From the NCBI GenBank assembly GCA_002479645.1, contig DLOO01000044.1, forward strand, positions 1 through 11,649: a DNA stretch of 11,649 nt, written 5' to 3'. The notes under the pieces were generated by a model. That model saw only the letters and a list, made by a program, of their open reading frames with translations, did not search any database and was not told the DNA's origin. A program made the translations under genes and the position numbers. Each line of letters opens with the position of its first letter. Positions within the stretch are counted from its first letter, which is position 1. The DNA comes from Lachnoclostridium sp. UBA7482. Lineage in GTDB: Bacteria; Bacillota; Clostridia; Lachnospirales; Lachnospiraceae. Positions 6,268 to 11,649 of the stretch are shown here, piece after piece.

Positions 6268-6303
6268 AAAAACCGCCGCTATGGTTTTACCCATACACGG
6301 CGG
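6268..6303 (-). terminator. Intrinsic terminator of the minus-strand operon
   Basis: Read on the minus strand, CCGCCG...TATGG pairs with CCATA...CGGCGG (plus positions 6273-6284 and 6291-6303) with a small internal loop and a six-base loop, followed by five T (plus 6268-6272 are A). It lies 15 bases past the KTR gene stop and ends the XRE-cupin/MBL/YbaK/KTR unit. Confidence 0.8.
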
Positions 6304-6317
6304 CGTACATATAGAGA

Positions 6318-6437
6318 TTAGGTTTCCTGCTTGCATTTCGGACAGTATAGCGGATAATTCTTCAAGACCGTATCCTCTCTTATTCTGTCACGGGTTTTGT
6401 TGCCGCAAACTGGGCAGCGTATCCATTCACTATTCAT
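6318..6437 (-). CDS. Cysteine-rich KTR-type protein, C-terminally truncated
   Basis: A 39-residue protein opening MNSEWIRCPVCGNKTR, with Cys8, Cys11, Cys32 and Cys35 forming a zinc-ribbon-like pattern (CxxC, 20 residues, CxxC). The CGNKTR segment is the hallmark of the cysteine-rich KTR family carried by Firmicute conjugative elements. Family members, as I recall them, run some 15-20 residues past KCKQET; here TAA comes directly after that, so the tail is missing. GGGGGAGG lies 12 bases upstream of the ATG, somewhat far. It follows the YbaK gene by 35 bases and precedes the operon terminator. Its function is unknown even for intact relatives; its value here is as a marker of an integrated element. 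Recognition is from the motif, not from a search. Confidence 0.7.
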   Translation of the reverse strand: MNSEWIRCPVCGNKTRDRIREDTVLKNYPLYCPKCKQET

Positions 6438-6472
6438 GAGAACAGTTTGCCTCCCCCTAATGCTATTGTTCT

Positions 6473-6943
6473 TTAACTCCATCCCTTGCAAACATCAATC
6501 CATGCGGTATAAGAAGAATACTTTTCAAGTTCTTCTATTGTCAGCTCTATTGCGCTGTTGCTGCTCCCACAGGCGGGAAATACAGTTTGAAATCTTTTCA
6601 ATGATATGTCAAGGTAGACAACAACGCCAGCGTTGATAGCAAACGGACAGACACCACCGACAGCATGACCTATCATTGTTTGCGCTTCGTCCGGCATCAG
6701 CATTTTTGCCTTTGTACCAAACTGTGCCTTATATTTGGGGTTATCAATCTTTGTGTCACCAGCGGCAACGACCAATACCGGGTGTCCGTTTACCATGAAT
6801 GAAAGCGTTTTTGCAATCCTGCAAGGCTCACAGCGTAACGCTTCGGCAGCAAGTTCCACCGTGGCACTTGATACTTCAAATTCTTGTACCCGGTTTTCCA
6901 TATCGTACTTTCTGAAATATTCCTTAACCTTTTCGATTGCCAT
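6473..6943 (-). CDS. YbaK/EbsC-family aminoacyl-tRNA deacylase
   Basis: A 156-residue protein of the YbaK/ProX superfamily, which hydrolyses mischarged tRNAs in trans in the cytoplasm. Seen: FEVSSATVELAAEAL (22-36), RIAKTLSF (42-49) with the presumed catalytic Lys45, AAGDTKIDNPKYKAQF (60-75), GHAVGGVCPFAI (92-103), then CGSSNSAIELT (125-135). It appears full length and intact. Which amino acid and tRNA it edits cannot be read off. AAGGAGGG sits seven bases upstream of the ATG and overlaps the stop codon of the MBL gene, so the two are probably co-transcribed and translationally coupled. The position in a mobile-looking operon with a dedicated regulator is unusual for what is often a housekeeping proofreading enzyme. 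Confidence 0.9.
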   Translation of the reverse strand: MAIEKVKEYFRKYDMENRVQEFEVSSATVELAAEALRCEPCRIAKTLSFMVNGHPVLVVAAGDTKIDNPKYKAQFGTKAKMLMPDEAQTMIGHAVGGVCPFAINAGVVVYLDISLKRFQTVFPACGSSNSAIELTIEELEKYSSYTAWIDVCKGWS

Positions 6944-6955
6944 TCTTAGCCCTCC

Positions 6956-7834
6956 TTATTTCTGCACCCAAAGCAGCATATTATTTTCAAAGACAGCGTT
7001 TAGTTTGTCTGTATCTTTTAGCCACGCAAGATATGAACGGACTGTACTGCCGACAAGTACATATTGCTCAAAGTTCATAGTCAAAGCGTAGTCTGTAAAC
7101 AACCGTTGCAAGATCACTTCAAAGCAAAGCGGCTCCTTGCATAAGTCAATAATCTTTCCTGCGATTTCCTGTACTTTATCAATGTTATATTGTGCCAGTT
7201 CCGAAATATCCTCTGTTGCTGCTGCATGAGATGGGACAAACATTTTTGCAGTGAGCGATTTCACTATTTCAAGCGTTTTTATATAGGCAGCCACGTCATA
7301 GATAAATCCAATTTGGTACTTATCCAATGTTTCCCGGCTTGATAGGCAATCGGCAAGATAGACTACATTATCCGGCGTCCGAAAACCTACCATATCAAAG
7401 AAATGCCCCGGTAAGCTGATAACTTCAAATCCTTTGGGTAAAACCTCTTTCGTCAAATCTTCTGTGTCGCTTTCCTGTGCTAAAAGGAATTTGTGTCTAA
7501 GGTCTTTGCAGGGATAGCCTCCATATAAAAATGAAGGCTCTAAAATCGGGTGTCTTGTAAAATCACAATCTATACCCGGCGCATAAATTTTACAGCCTGT
7601 TTGACCTTGCAAGTATTTATTGCCGCCAATGTGATCGGCGTTGGAATGAGTATTGTATATAGCCGTTAGCTTCCAGCCGTTAGCATCCAAAATCTGCCGA
7701 ATTTTTCGTCCTGCGTCTTTGTCGTTGCCGCTGTCGATCAGACAAACATCTTTTTCATTCAGTTTTACAAGCCCTATTTTCGCAGGACTTTGAATGTAAT
7801 AACTGCTGTCTGAAACTTGTATCAATTCATACAT
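6956..7834 (-). CDS. Metallo-beta-lactamase-fold hydrolase
   Basis: A 292-residue MBL-fold metallohydrolase. Seen: VCLIDSGND (30-38), THSNADHIGGN (62-72), PGHFFDMVGF (142-151), VVYLADCLSS (157-166) and FVPSHAAATED (199-209). The metal motif is His63-x-Asn65-x-Asp67-His68, with Asn where the canonical HxHxDH has its second His. His144, Asp162 and His203 complete the likely site. Loss of one site-1 ligand suggests altered or single metal binding; homologues with HxNxDH are known in Clostridia. The C-terminal third is helical and is not a standard dimerisation domain I can name. AAAGGAGG precedes the ATG by nine bases and overlaps the stop codon of the upstream regulator gene. Substrate unknown; a role in beta-lactam resistance is not implied. 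Confidence 0.87.
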   Translation of the reverse strand: MYELIQVSDSSYYIQSPAKIGLVKLNEKDVCLIDSGNDKDAGRKIRQILDANGWKLTAIYNTHSNADHIGGNKYLQGQTGCKIYAPGIDCDFTRHPILEPSFLYGGYPCKDLRHKFLLAQESDTEDLTKEVLPKGFEVISLPGHFFDMVGFRTPDNVVYLADCLSSRETLDKYQIGFIYDVAAYIKTLEIVKSLTAKMFVPSHAAATEDISELAQYNIDKVQEIAGKIIDLCKEPLCFEVILQRLFTDYALTMNFEQYVLVGSTVRSYLAWLKDTDKLNAVFENNMLLWVQK

Positions 7835-7849
7835 TGTGTATTTCCTCCT

Positions 7850-8401
7850 TTAGTGGTTTGAGTAAAAGATAATATTATAGACCGTACATTGCTCGTCAAA
7901 GGGATTATTATAGGCGTGAGGTATATCTGCTCGGAAACGAATAGCTTGTTTTTCTCCAACGATTATTTCTTGTTCATTAAGGATTAGCTGCAATTTCCCT
8001 GTCTGGACTAAAATGTATTCCTCCACACCGTCATTATGTTTATCCGACGCATGGCGGCAACCCGTATCAAATTCAATATAGAATATTTCAACATTACGGA
8101 TAGGATCATAGGAAAATAAGGGATAAGCCCTCATTCTGCCGCAATCCTCTGAAATGATTTCCTCACTTCTCAAATTAACAACGGAGTATTTCGGCTGCTG
8201 TTCCTCCAAAAAAGAGGATAGCGGTGTTTTCAATCCCGTTGCAATTTTCCATAGCGTTGTGATAGTCGGGATAGATTGTCCTCTTTCGATTTGCCCCAAC
8301 ATTGGTTTGCTAACGCCAGTCAATGTAGCAACATCTTCTAATGTCATATTTCTGCTCTGTCGAATAGATTTTAGGCGTTGTCCGATATTGAAATCACTCA
8401 A
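7850..8401 (-). CDS. XRE-family regulator with C-terminal cupin domain
   Basis: A transcription factor with a helix-turn-helix at residues about 5-62 (NIGQRLKSIRQSRNMTLEDVA, then TGVSKPMLGQIERGQSIPTITTLWKIA) and a cupin_2 sensor barrel at about 100-180 (EEYILVQTGKLQLILNEQE, IPHAYNNP). I place the start at TTG (8401-8399), giving 183 residues, because GGGAGG lies seven bases upstream. The longer reading from GTG at 8437 would start at about the predicted transcription start with no leader or ribosome site. An ATG at 8406-8404 is out of frame and stops at once. Such regulators usually bind a small metabolite in the cupin and control the adjacent operon. Here it is the first gene before the MBL hydrolase and YbaK, so it most likely autoregulates this unit. 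The inducer is unknown. Confidence 0.9.
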   Translation of the reverse strand: MSDFNIGQRLKSIRQSRNMTLEDVATLTGVSKPMLGQIERGQSIPTITTLWKIATGLKTPLSSFLEEQQPKYSVVNLRSEEIISEDCGRMRAYPLFSYDPIRNVEIFYIEFDTGCRHASDKHNDGVEEYILVQTGKLQLILNEQEIIVGEKQAIRFRADIPHAYNNPFDEQCTVYNIIFYSNH

Positions 8402-8444
8402 ATCATTTTCCTCCCTGAAATATGCTAAAGCGTACACACAGGAT

Positions 8445-8473
8445 ATTATAACATATTATTCTCTCGTTTTCAA
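8445..8473 (-). promoter_or_regulatory. Near-consensus sigma-A promoter of the XRE-cupin operon
   Basis: On the minus strand TTGAAA (plus 8468-8473) and TATAAT (plus 8445-8450) are separated by exactly 17 bases, and TG precedes the -10 by one base (extended -10). Expected transcription start is near 8438, about 37 bases ahead of the TTG start codon. No clear inverted repeat operator is visible, though autoregulator binding near here is likely. Confidence 0.8.
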
Positions 8474-8630
8474 GATGTGCAGTAGACACTTCACAATAAA
8501 GAGCTAAAAAGGCACATTGTTTGAAACGCTTTTAAGTCCGTAAACGCCCTATTCAAGCCACTTTTTAAGCACAAAATAAGAGTGGCAAGGTGCTTACCTT
8601 TACCCCTCATAAGGTGTTACAAGCCGATTT
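8474..8630. other. Noncoding gap between regulator promoter and tnpV relic
   Basis: No gene is seen. TAAGCAC and GTGCTTA (near 8565 and 8591), and GCCACT with AGTGGC (near 8559 and 8581), form two mutually exclusive stems. CCCCTCATAAGG (about 8605-8616), read on the minus strand, resembles the CCCTATGAGGGG motif right of repeat copy B (near 9030). This suggests element-derived DNA flanks tnpV on both sides. Confidence 0.35.
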
Positions 8631-8813
8631 TTATGCGTAAATCAGGTCTGTATTGATAACTTCCTCAACCGTATTTCGGATATTGTTCATTCTCTGTCCC
8701 CATATCCTGATAGGCTTTTCTTCTTCGAGTGGTAAGGTAAGACACGGCAGATAATATTCGCCTTGCAGTTCGTACCAAAGACCGTTGGTTTCATCATAAA
8801 TGTACTTGTCCAT
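8631..8813 (-). CDS. tnpV: TnpV-family transposon protein, internally deleted
   Basis: A 60-residue protein whose first part (MDKYIYDETNGLWYELQGE, YYLPCLTLP, IWGQR) and last part (MNNIRNTVEEVINTDLIYA) both match TnpV, a small protein of Tn4451-type and related Clostridia elements. As I recall, intact TnpV is about twice this length, with a central helical region between IWGQR and the MNNIR tail. Here the two ends are joined directly and in frame, so an internal deletion is likely. The start at 8813 is chosen because GGAGG lies eight bases upstream; the open frame continues eleven codons further up to 8846. Function of TnpV is not established. It is divergent from the alpha/beta hydrolase and shares its leader side with repeat copy B. 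It may be expressed but is probably non-functional. Confidence 0.78.
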   Translation of the reverse strand: MDKYIYDETNGLWYELQGEYYLPCLTLPLEEEKPIRIWGQRMNNIRNTVEEVINTDLIYA

Positions 8814-8893
8814 CTTGAAATCCTCCAGTATAATATATTCGCACATATGTCATAGTTTCCCGATTGCCACTTGCTGTTATAGCTTGTTATCAG

Positions 8894-9021
8894 TTTTTCA
8901 TTCCCTTATTTTTGCCCTTATGAGGTGGCGAGGGAAGCATAAACGCAAGTGAAATCGTATAAAGGGATAAGGCGGACACATTGCGATAAATCCTTTATTT
9001 TCAAGCGTTTTGGAGGATTTT
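8894..9021 (+). repeat. Dispersed noncoding element, copy B (attached to tnpV leader)
   Basis: This is the second copy of the element at 5183-5311: 28 of 31 matches at 8894-8924 and a second matching block at 8997-9021 (ATTTTCAAG, then GGAGGATTTT). TTCCCT and AGGGAA (8901-8906 and 8931-8936) can pair. The 80 bases to its left are the tnpV leader on the minus strand. To its right lie CCCTATGAGGGG (about 9030) and the scar at 9069. Copy B therefore shows what copy A probably was attached to before its tnpV was lost. Confidence 0.65.
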
Positions 9022-9068
9022 ATTAAAACCCTATGAGGGGCAGTAACCACTTATAAAATCGTGGTTTT

Positions 9069-9122
9069 CAAATTCCGGTTTATCGGGAAGCAGGGAAACT
9101 GCTCAAAGCATTTGATGATTGA
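9069..9122 (+). pseudogene. Short element scar (QIPVY reading frame)
   Basis: CAAATTCCGGT followed by TTAT repeats the start of the remnant at 6097 (14 of 15 bases) and opens the same reading frame, QIPVY, which continues REAGKLLKAFDD to a TGA (9120-9122). A stop lies upstream in frame, so it is no gene. It looks like a fragment of a larger mobile-element coding region shared by the two sites. Too short for a family call. Confidence 0.35.
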
Positions 9123-9207
9123 TAAGTGACTGATGATATAGTGAAATATTTACAATACTTACATATCATTATACATAAATTACTAAGATTAAGAGGGTGA
9201 ATATCAT

Positions 9208-10104
9208 ATGTCATACATAAACATCTGTGGTAAGCAAATATACTATGAGGAATACGGGGAAGAGAATGGTCCGACTTTGGTATATCTTCACGGCGGTCCC
9301 GGTGAAAGCTGCCTGACATATACCTATCAGGCAAAGCAGCTCGGAAAGTATTACCATGTTATCAGCTTCGACCAGTACGGAGTGTTCCGCTCCGACGCTC
9401 TCCCCGAGGGCTGTAAGCTGTGTGTGAATGACCTCGTGGAAATGACAGAGCAAATGCGGATAGCTCTCGGCATAAAGAGCTGGATACCGCTTGGACATTC
9501 CTTCGGGGGAATGCTTGCGCTCATTTATGCCCGCACATACCCCGACAGCACCGATGCTGTCATTTACGACAACCCTATGTGGAGCGCGCTACATACCGCA
9601 AGGGCGATTGTGAATGCCACTCTGCCGTACTTTGAGCAGAGGGATAATGCGGAGCAGATCGGACTTTGCAAAGAAATTCTGAGAAACGGCATATCTGCAA
9701 AAGAAGCCTTTGAAAAGTCTATGAGCATAGATTTGTACGAGGAGGTTCGGCATTACTGTCATATAATAGACACGGAAAAGTATAACGCCTATATCAATAA
9801 CCATATTGATGATCCTCAGGTGTCGGAGGATTGCTGGGGCAAGTTTGCCGCGTTCAGGCAGAAGCTCTTTGAATCGGCGGATTTTTATGAGAACTATCTG
9901 CCGTATCTTGCTGACATACACAAGCCGCAGCTTCTGATCGTCGGCGAATACGACATGACCTGCGGGGATTACGAGAGGGAGTATTTTAGCAAGCACTCAA
10001 AAAAAGGCAGGACGGAAGTTCTCACCGACTGCGCACATCTGTCTTGGTTTGAGCAGCCGGAGAGATACACCGAACTGATATGCGGTTTCGTAAGATCGTA
10101 TTGA
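9208..10104 (+). CDS. Alpha/beta hydrolase, proline iminopeptidase-like
   Basis: A 298-residue alpha/beta-hydrolase-fold enzyme. Seen: HGGPGES (28-34) forming the oxyanion hole, GHSFGG (96-101) with nucleophile Ser98, GEYDM (246-250) with Asp249, and CAHLSWFEQPERY (275-287) with His277, so the catalytic triad is intact. HGGPG and the flanking layout are typical of the proline iminopeptidase group, which removes N-terminal residues from peptides; esterase or amidase activity is also possible. The usual DQRGxGRS strand-loop reads DQYGVFRS here, a variant. No signal peptide. AGAGGGTG precedes the ATG by about ten bases. Its GC content is higher than that of the rest of the island but codon use still differs from the folate genes, so it may come from another donor. 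It is monocistronic and ends at a strong palindromic terminator. Confidence 0.88.
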   Translation: MSYINICGKQIYYEEYGEENGPTLVYLHGGPGESCLTYTYQAKQLGKYYHVISFDQYGVFRSDALPEGCKLCVNDLVEMTEQMRIALGIKSWIPLGHSFGGMLALIYARTYPDSTDAVIYDNPMWSALHTARAIVNATLPYFEQRDNAEQIGLCKEILRNGISAKEAFEKSMSIDLYEEVRHYCHIIDTEKYNAYINNHIDDPQVSEDCWGKFAAFRQKLFESADFYENYLPYLADIHKPQLLIVGEYDMTCGDYEREYFSKHSKKGRTEVLTDCAHLSWFEQPERYTELICGFVRSY

Positions 10105-10172
10105 GCATTATATTAGACTTCACATGAATCAAGCAGAATCCATGTGGATTTTATTGAAATAATAATACAAAT

Positions 10173-10217
10173 AAAAATCGGGGTCTTCGGAATAAAATTC
10201 CGAAGACCCCGATTTTT
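10173..10217. terminator. Perfect 21-bp palindromic bidirectional terminator
   Basis: AAAAATCGGGGTCTTCGGAA-T (10173-10193) pairs without mismatch with its complement at 10197-10217 around an AAA loop. The outer A/T pairs make U-runs on both strands, so it can end both the alpha/beta hydrolase transcript and the convergent carboxypeptidase transcript. Confidence 0.9.
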
Positions 10218-10219
10218 AG

Positions 10220-10252
10220 TATCACGATTTGCATGAAATGCAAATCGTGATA
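10220..10252. repeat. Second perfect 15-bp palindrome next to dacF stop
   Basis: TATCACGATTTGCAT (10220-10234) and ATGCAAATCGTGATA (10238-10252) pair perfectly around GAA. It starts three bases after the previous palindrome and ends two bases before the carboxypeptidase stop codon. There is no T-tract of its own. It may protect the 3' end of the mRNA or belong to a palindromic repeat family. Confidence 0.8.
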
Positions 10253-10253
10253 G

Positions 10254-11649
10254 TTAATGCATTGCTCTTCGTCTGTGTTTTTGGCGCAGCTTGGATGGAA
10301 CTGCGATATAAATAATAATCAAGGATGCAAAGAACAGCAGGCAGAAGATACTGAGCGACAGGATTTTTGCCTGCTTGTTTTTGGCATTGGCGGCTTTTTG
10401 CTGCGCCTTTTCTTCTTTGCTGAGCGGAATGGATTCGGTCGGTTTTTTTTCCGCTTCTCCGGGAGGGATTTCTAAATTGCCGCCTTGGGACGGGAGGCTT
10501 GACGGAGGTATCAGGAATTTGGGCCACAGCGCATCAAATTCTGCCTGTGAAATCGGAAATTCCGGATTGTTAAAGATAATCTGGCTCTTTCCGACCCGAA
10601 GATCGTCATACTGGTACAAAACGGCGCCGATGACATTTTCGCCATGAACGTATTCGGGTACATCGTAGTATTCAATCGTCTTGGTGACGCGGGAAATGTC
10701 ACCGCCGGAGGGCAGTACCAGAGAAGCATTATCGTTGATATATACCATTTCGCCGTTACCGTAGGAGAACATCGGACAGCTGCCAAACAGTGCATTGTAG
10801 GTGTCGCTCATCTGGCTCTCCGCTGCTTTCAAATCAAAAACCTTATAGTTCTCAAAACCGTAATTCAGGATTGCCACGGAGTCATCATAAGCGGTATCGC
10901 TGTCGGGGCTTCCGAGCACGATTGCCACAAGCTGCATACCGTTTTTCTCTGCGTAGGTACAAAGCGCATATCCGCTGTCTCCGCTGCCGCCGGTTTTACC
11001 TGCCGTCGCGTAATCGTATTTCTTGGTTTGACGGATAAATGCATGCGTCTGGGCGATTATTCGCGCCTGGTTTTTATTGGTTGCCGGGATTTCATACCAT
11101 TTGGAACCGGCAATCTGGTAAAAGAGCGGGAATCTGCAAAGCTCCGATGCGATAAGCGCAAGGTCATAGGCGCAGGAATAATGGTCTTCCTTTACCGCGC
11201 CGTAGGAATTGGCAAAATTCGTATTGATGCAGCCGAGCGAAGCGGCACGTTCGTTCATCATGGTAAGGCATTGGGACAGCTTTCCGCCGCCGAGGTATTC
11301 GCCGACAGCGTAGCTGGCTTCGTCCGCAGATGCTACGAGAATCGCATAAAGCATCTCTTTGAGCGGCAGGCGCTCTTCATATACGAGACCCACGCGGGTG
11401 ACCTGCTTTCCGATACCGTGAATCGATGTATAGGAGCAGGAAACGGAATCGGTCATAGTTCCTTTCTCAAATGCCAGAAGACACGTCATCAGCTTCGTAA
11501 GGCTGATGGGGTCGGCCTTAGCTGCCGCCTCCTTACTATAGAGAACGGCGCCCGAATGCACCTCCATAACAATGGCGGCCTTCGACTGAATTGCAGGACC
11601 ACCCGAAATCAGGGCGTCGCCTGCAGCTGCCCTCGCTTCCTTCGGGAAA
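10254..11649 (-). CDS. D-alanyl-D-alanine carboxypeptidase (PBP5/DacF type), 5' partial
   Basis: A low-molecular-weight penicillin-binding protein that trims the terminal D-Ala of peptidoglycan stem peptides at the outer face of the membrane. The start lies outside the window; coding continues through 11649 (ISGGPAIQSKAAIVMEVHSG). Counting the Met at 11567 as 1, the SxxK motif is Ser22-Leu-Thr-Lys25 (SLTKLMT), the KTG motif is Lys191-Thr-Gly (GKTGGSGDSGYALC), and the SxN position reads Ser80-Ala-Asp82 (SADEAS), with Asp instead of Asn. A linker rich in Pro, Glu and Lys (GGNLEIPPGEAEKK, then KEEKAQQKAANAKN) leads to a C-terminal membrane helix (about 402-423) and a basic cytoplasmic tail, in place of the usual amphipathic anchor. 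Two palindromes lie directly downstream. The GC-rich composition resembles the folate operon, so it is likely host backbone. Confidence 0.92.
   Translation of the reverse strand, partial: FPKEARAAAGDALISGGPAIQSKAAIVMEVHSGAVLYSKEAAAKADPISLTKLMTCLLAFEKGTMTDSVSCSYTSIHGIGKQVTRVGLVYEERLPLKEMLYAILVASADEASYAVGEYLGGGKLSQCLTMMNERAASLGCINTNFANSYGAVKEDHYSCAYDLALIASELCRFPLFYQIAGSKWYEIPATNKNQARIIAQTHAFIRQTKKYDYATAGKTGGSGDSGYALCTYAEKNGMQLVAIVLGSPDSDTAYDDSVAILNYGFENYKVFDLKAAESQMSDTYNALFGSCPMFSYGNGEMVYINDNASLVLPSGGDISRVTKTIEYYDVPEYVHGENVIGAVLYQYDDLRVGKSQIIFNNPEFPISQAEFDALWPKFLIPPSSLPSQGGNLEIPPGEAEKKPTESIPLSKEEKAQQKAANAKNKQAKILSLSIFCLLFFASLIIIYIAVPSKLRQKHRRRAMH

Noticed and set aside
6071-6439. Plus-strand open frame of 122 codons overlapping the HAD stop (TAATG)
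   Set aside because: It crosses the minus-strand terminator and the antisense of the KTR gene, and its product has no recognisable features; the relaxase-like frame at 6097-6261 and the KTR gene explain the region better.
8402-8437. GTG start at 8437 for the XRE-cupin regulator
   Set aside because: It coincides with the predicted transcription start and has no ribosome site, while TTG at 8401 has GGGAGG at proper spacing.

Overview
The window looks like a chromosomal segment from a low-to-mid GC Firmicute of class Clostridia, most likely a gut Lachnospiraceae-type organism. The reasons are the strong AGGAGG ribosome sites, a THF-riboswitch-like leader on a folE-HD-folP-folBK operon, a clostridial D-Ala-D-Ala carboxypeptidase, and debris of Clostridia mobile elements (TnpV, a cysteine-rich KTR protein). 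The taxonomic call is inference; no rRNA or other marker gene is present.

Region 1 (1-3377, + strand) is a folate biosynthesis operon. A leader with a probable tetrahydrofolate aptamer (97-198), an antiterminator/terminator pair (215-292), a second terminator (301-327) and a dense block of hairpins (350-491) precedes folE (GTP cyclohydrolase I). A small HD-domain hydrolase overlaps the folE stop. Then come folP (dihydropteroate synthase) and a fused folB-folK. Together these cover GTP to dihydropteroate except for removal of the triphosphate from dihydroneopterin triphosphate, a step the HD protein might perform.

Region 2 (3378-about 10170) is an accessory block that begins at the base after the folBK stop codon and is visibly AT-richer. 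It is a mosaic: a nitroreductase with a coupled 60-residue protein, a lone KilA-N protein closed by a strong terminator, a HAD hydrolase, a minus-strand operon (XRE-cupin regulator, metallo-beta-lactamase-fold hydrolase, YbaK-type tRNA deacylase, truncated KTR protein) with a near-consensus promoter and a terminator, an internally shortened TnpV, and an alpha/beta hydrolase of the proline-iminopeptidase type. Two diverged copies of a roughly 130-base noncoding element (5183-5311 and 8894-9021) lie in the same orientation upstream of the HAD and alpha/beta hydrolase genes. The second copy is attached to the tnpV leader. Two short in-frame scars starting QIPVY mark further element debris. This reads as a slot into which small cargo genes have been repeatedly delivered and decayed.

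Region 3 (about 10170-11649) contains two perfect palindromes between convergent genes, then the 3' end of a dacF-like D-alanyl-D-alanine carboxypeptidase on the minus strand, whose 5' end runs off the window. Its base composition matches the folate operon, suggesting a return to the host backbone. No tRNA, rRNA, CRISPR array or intact transposase or integrase was found.
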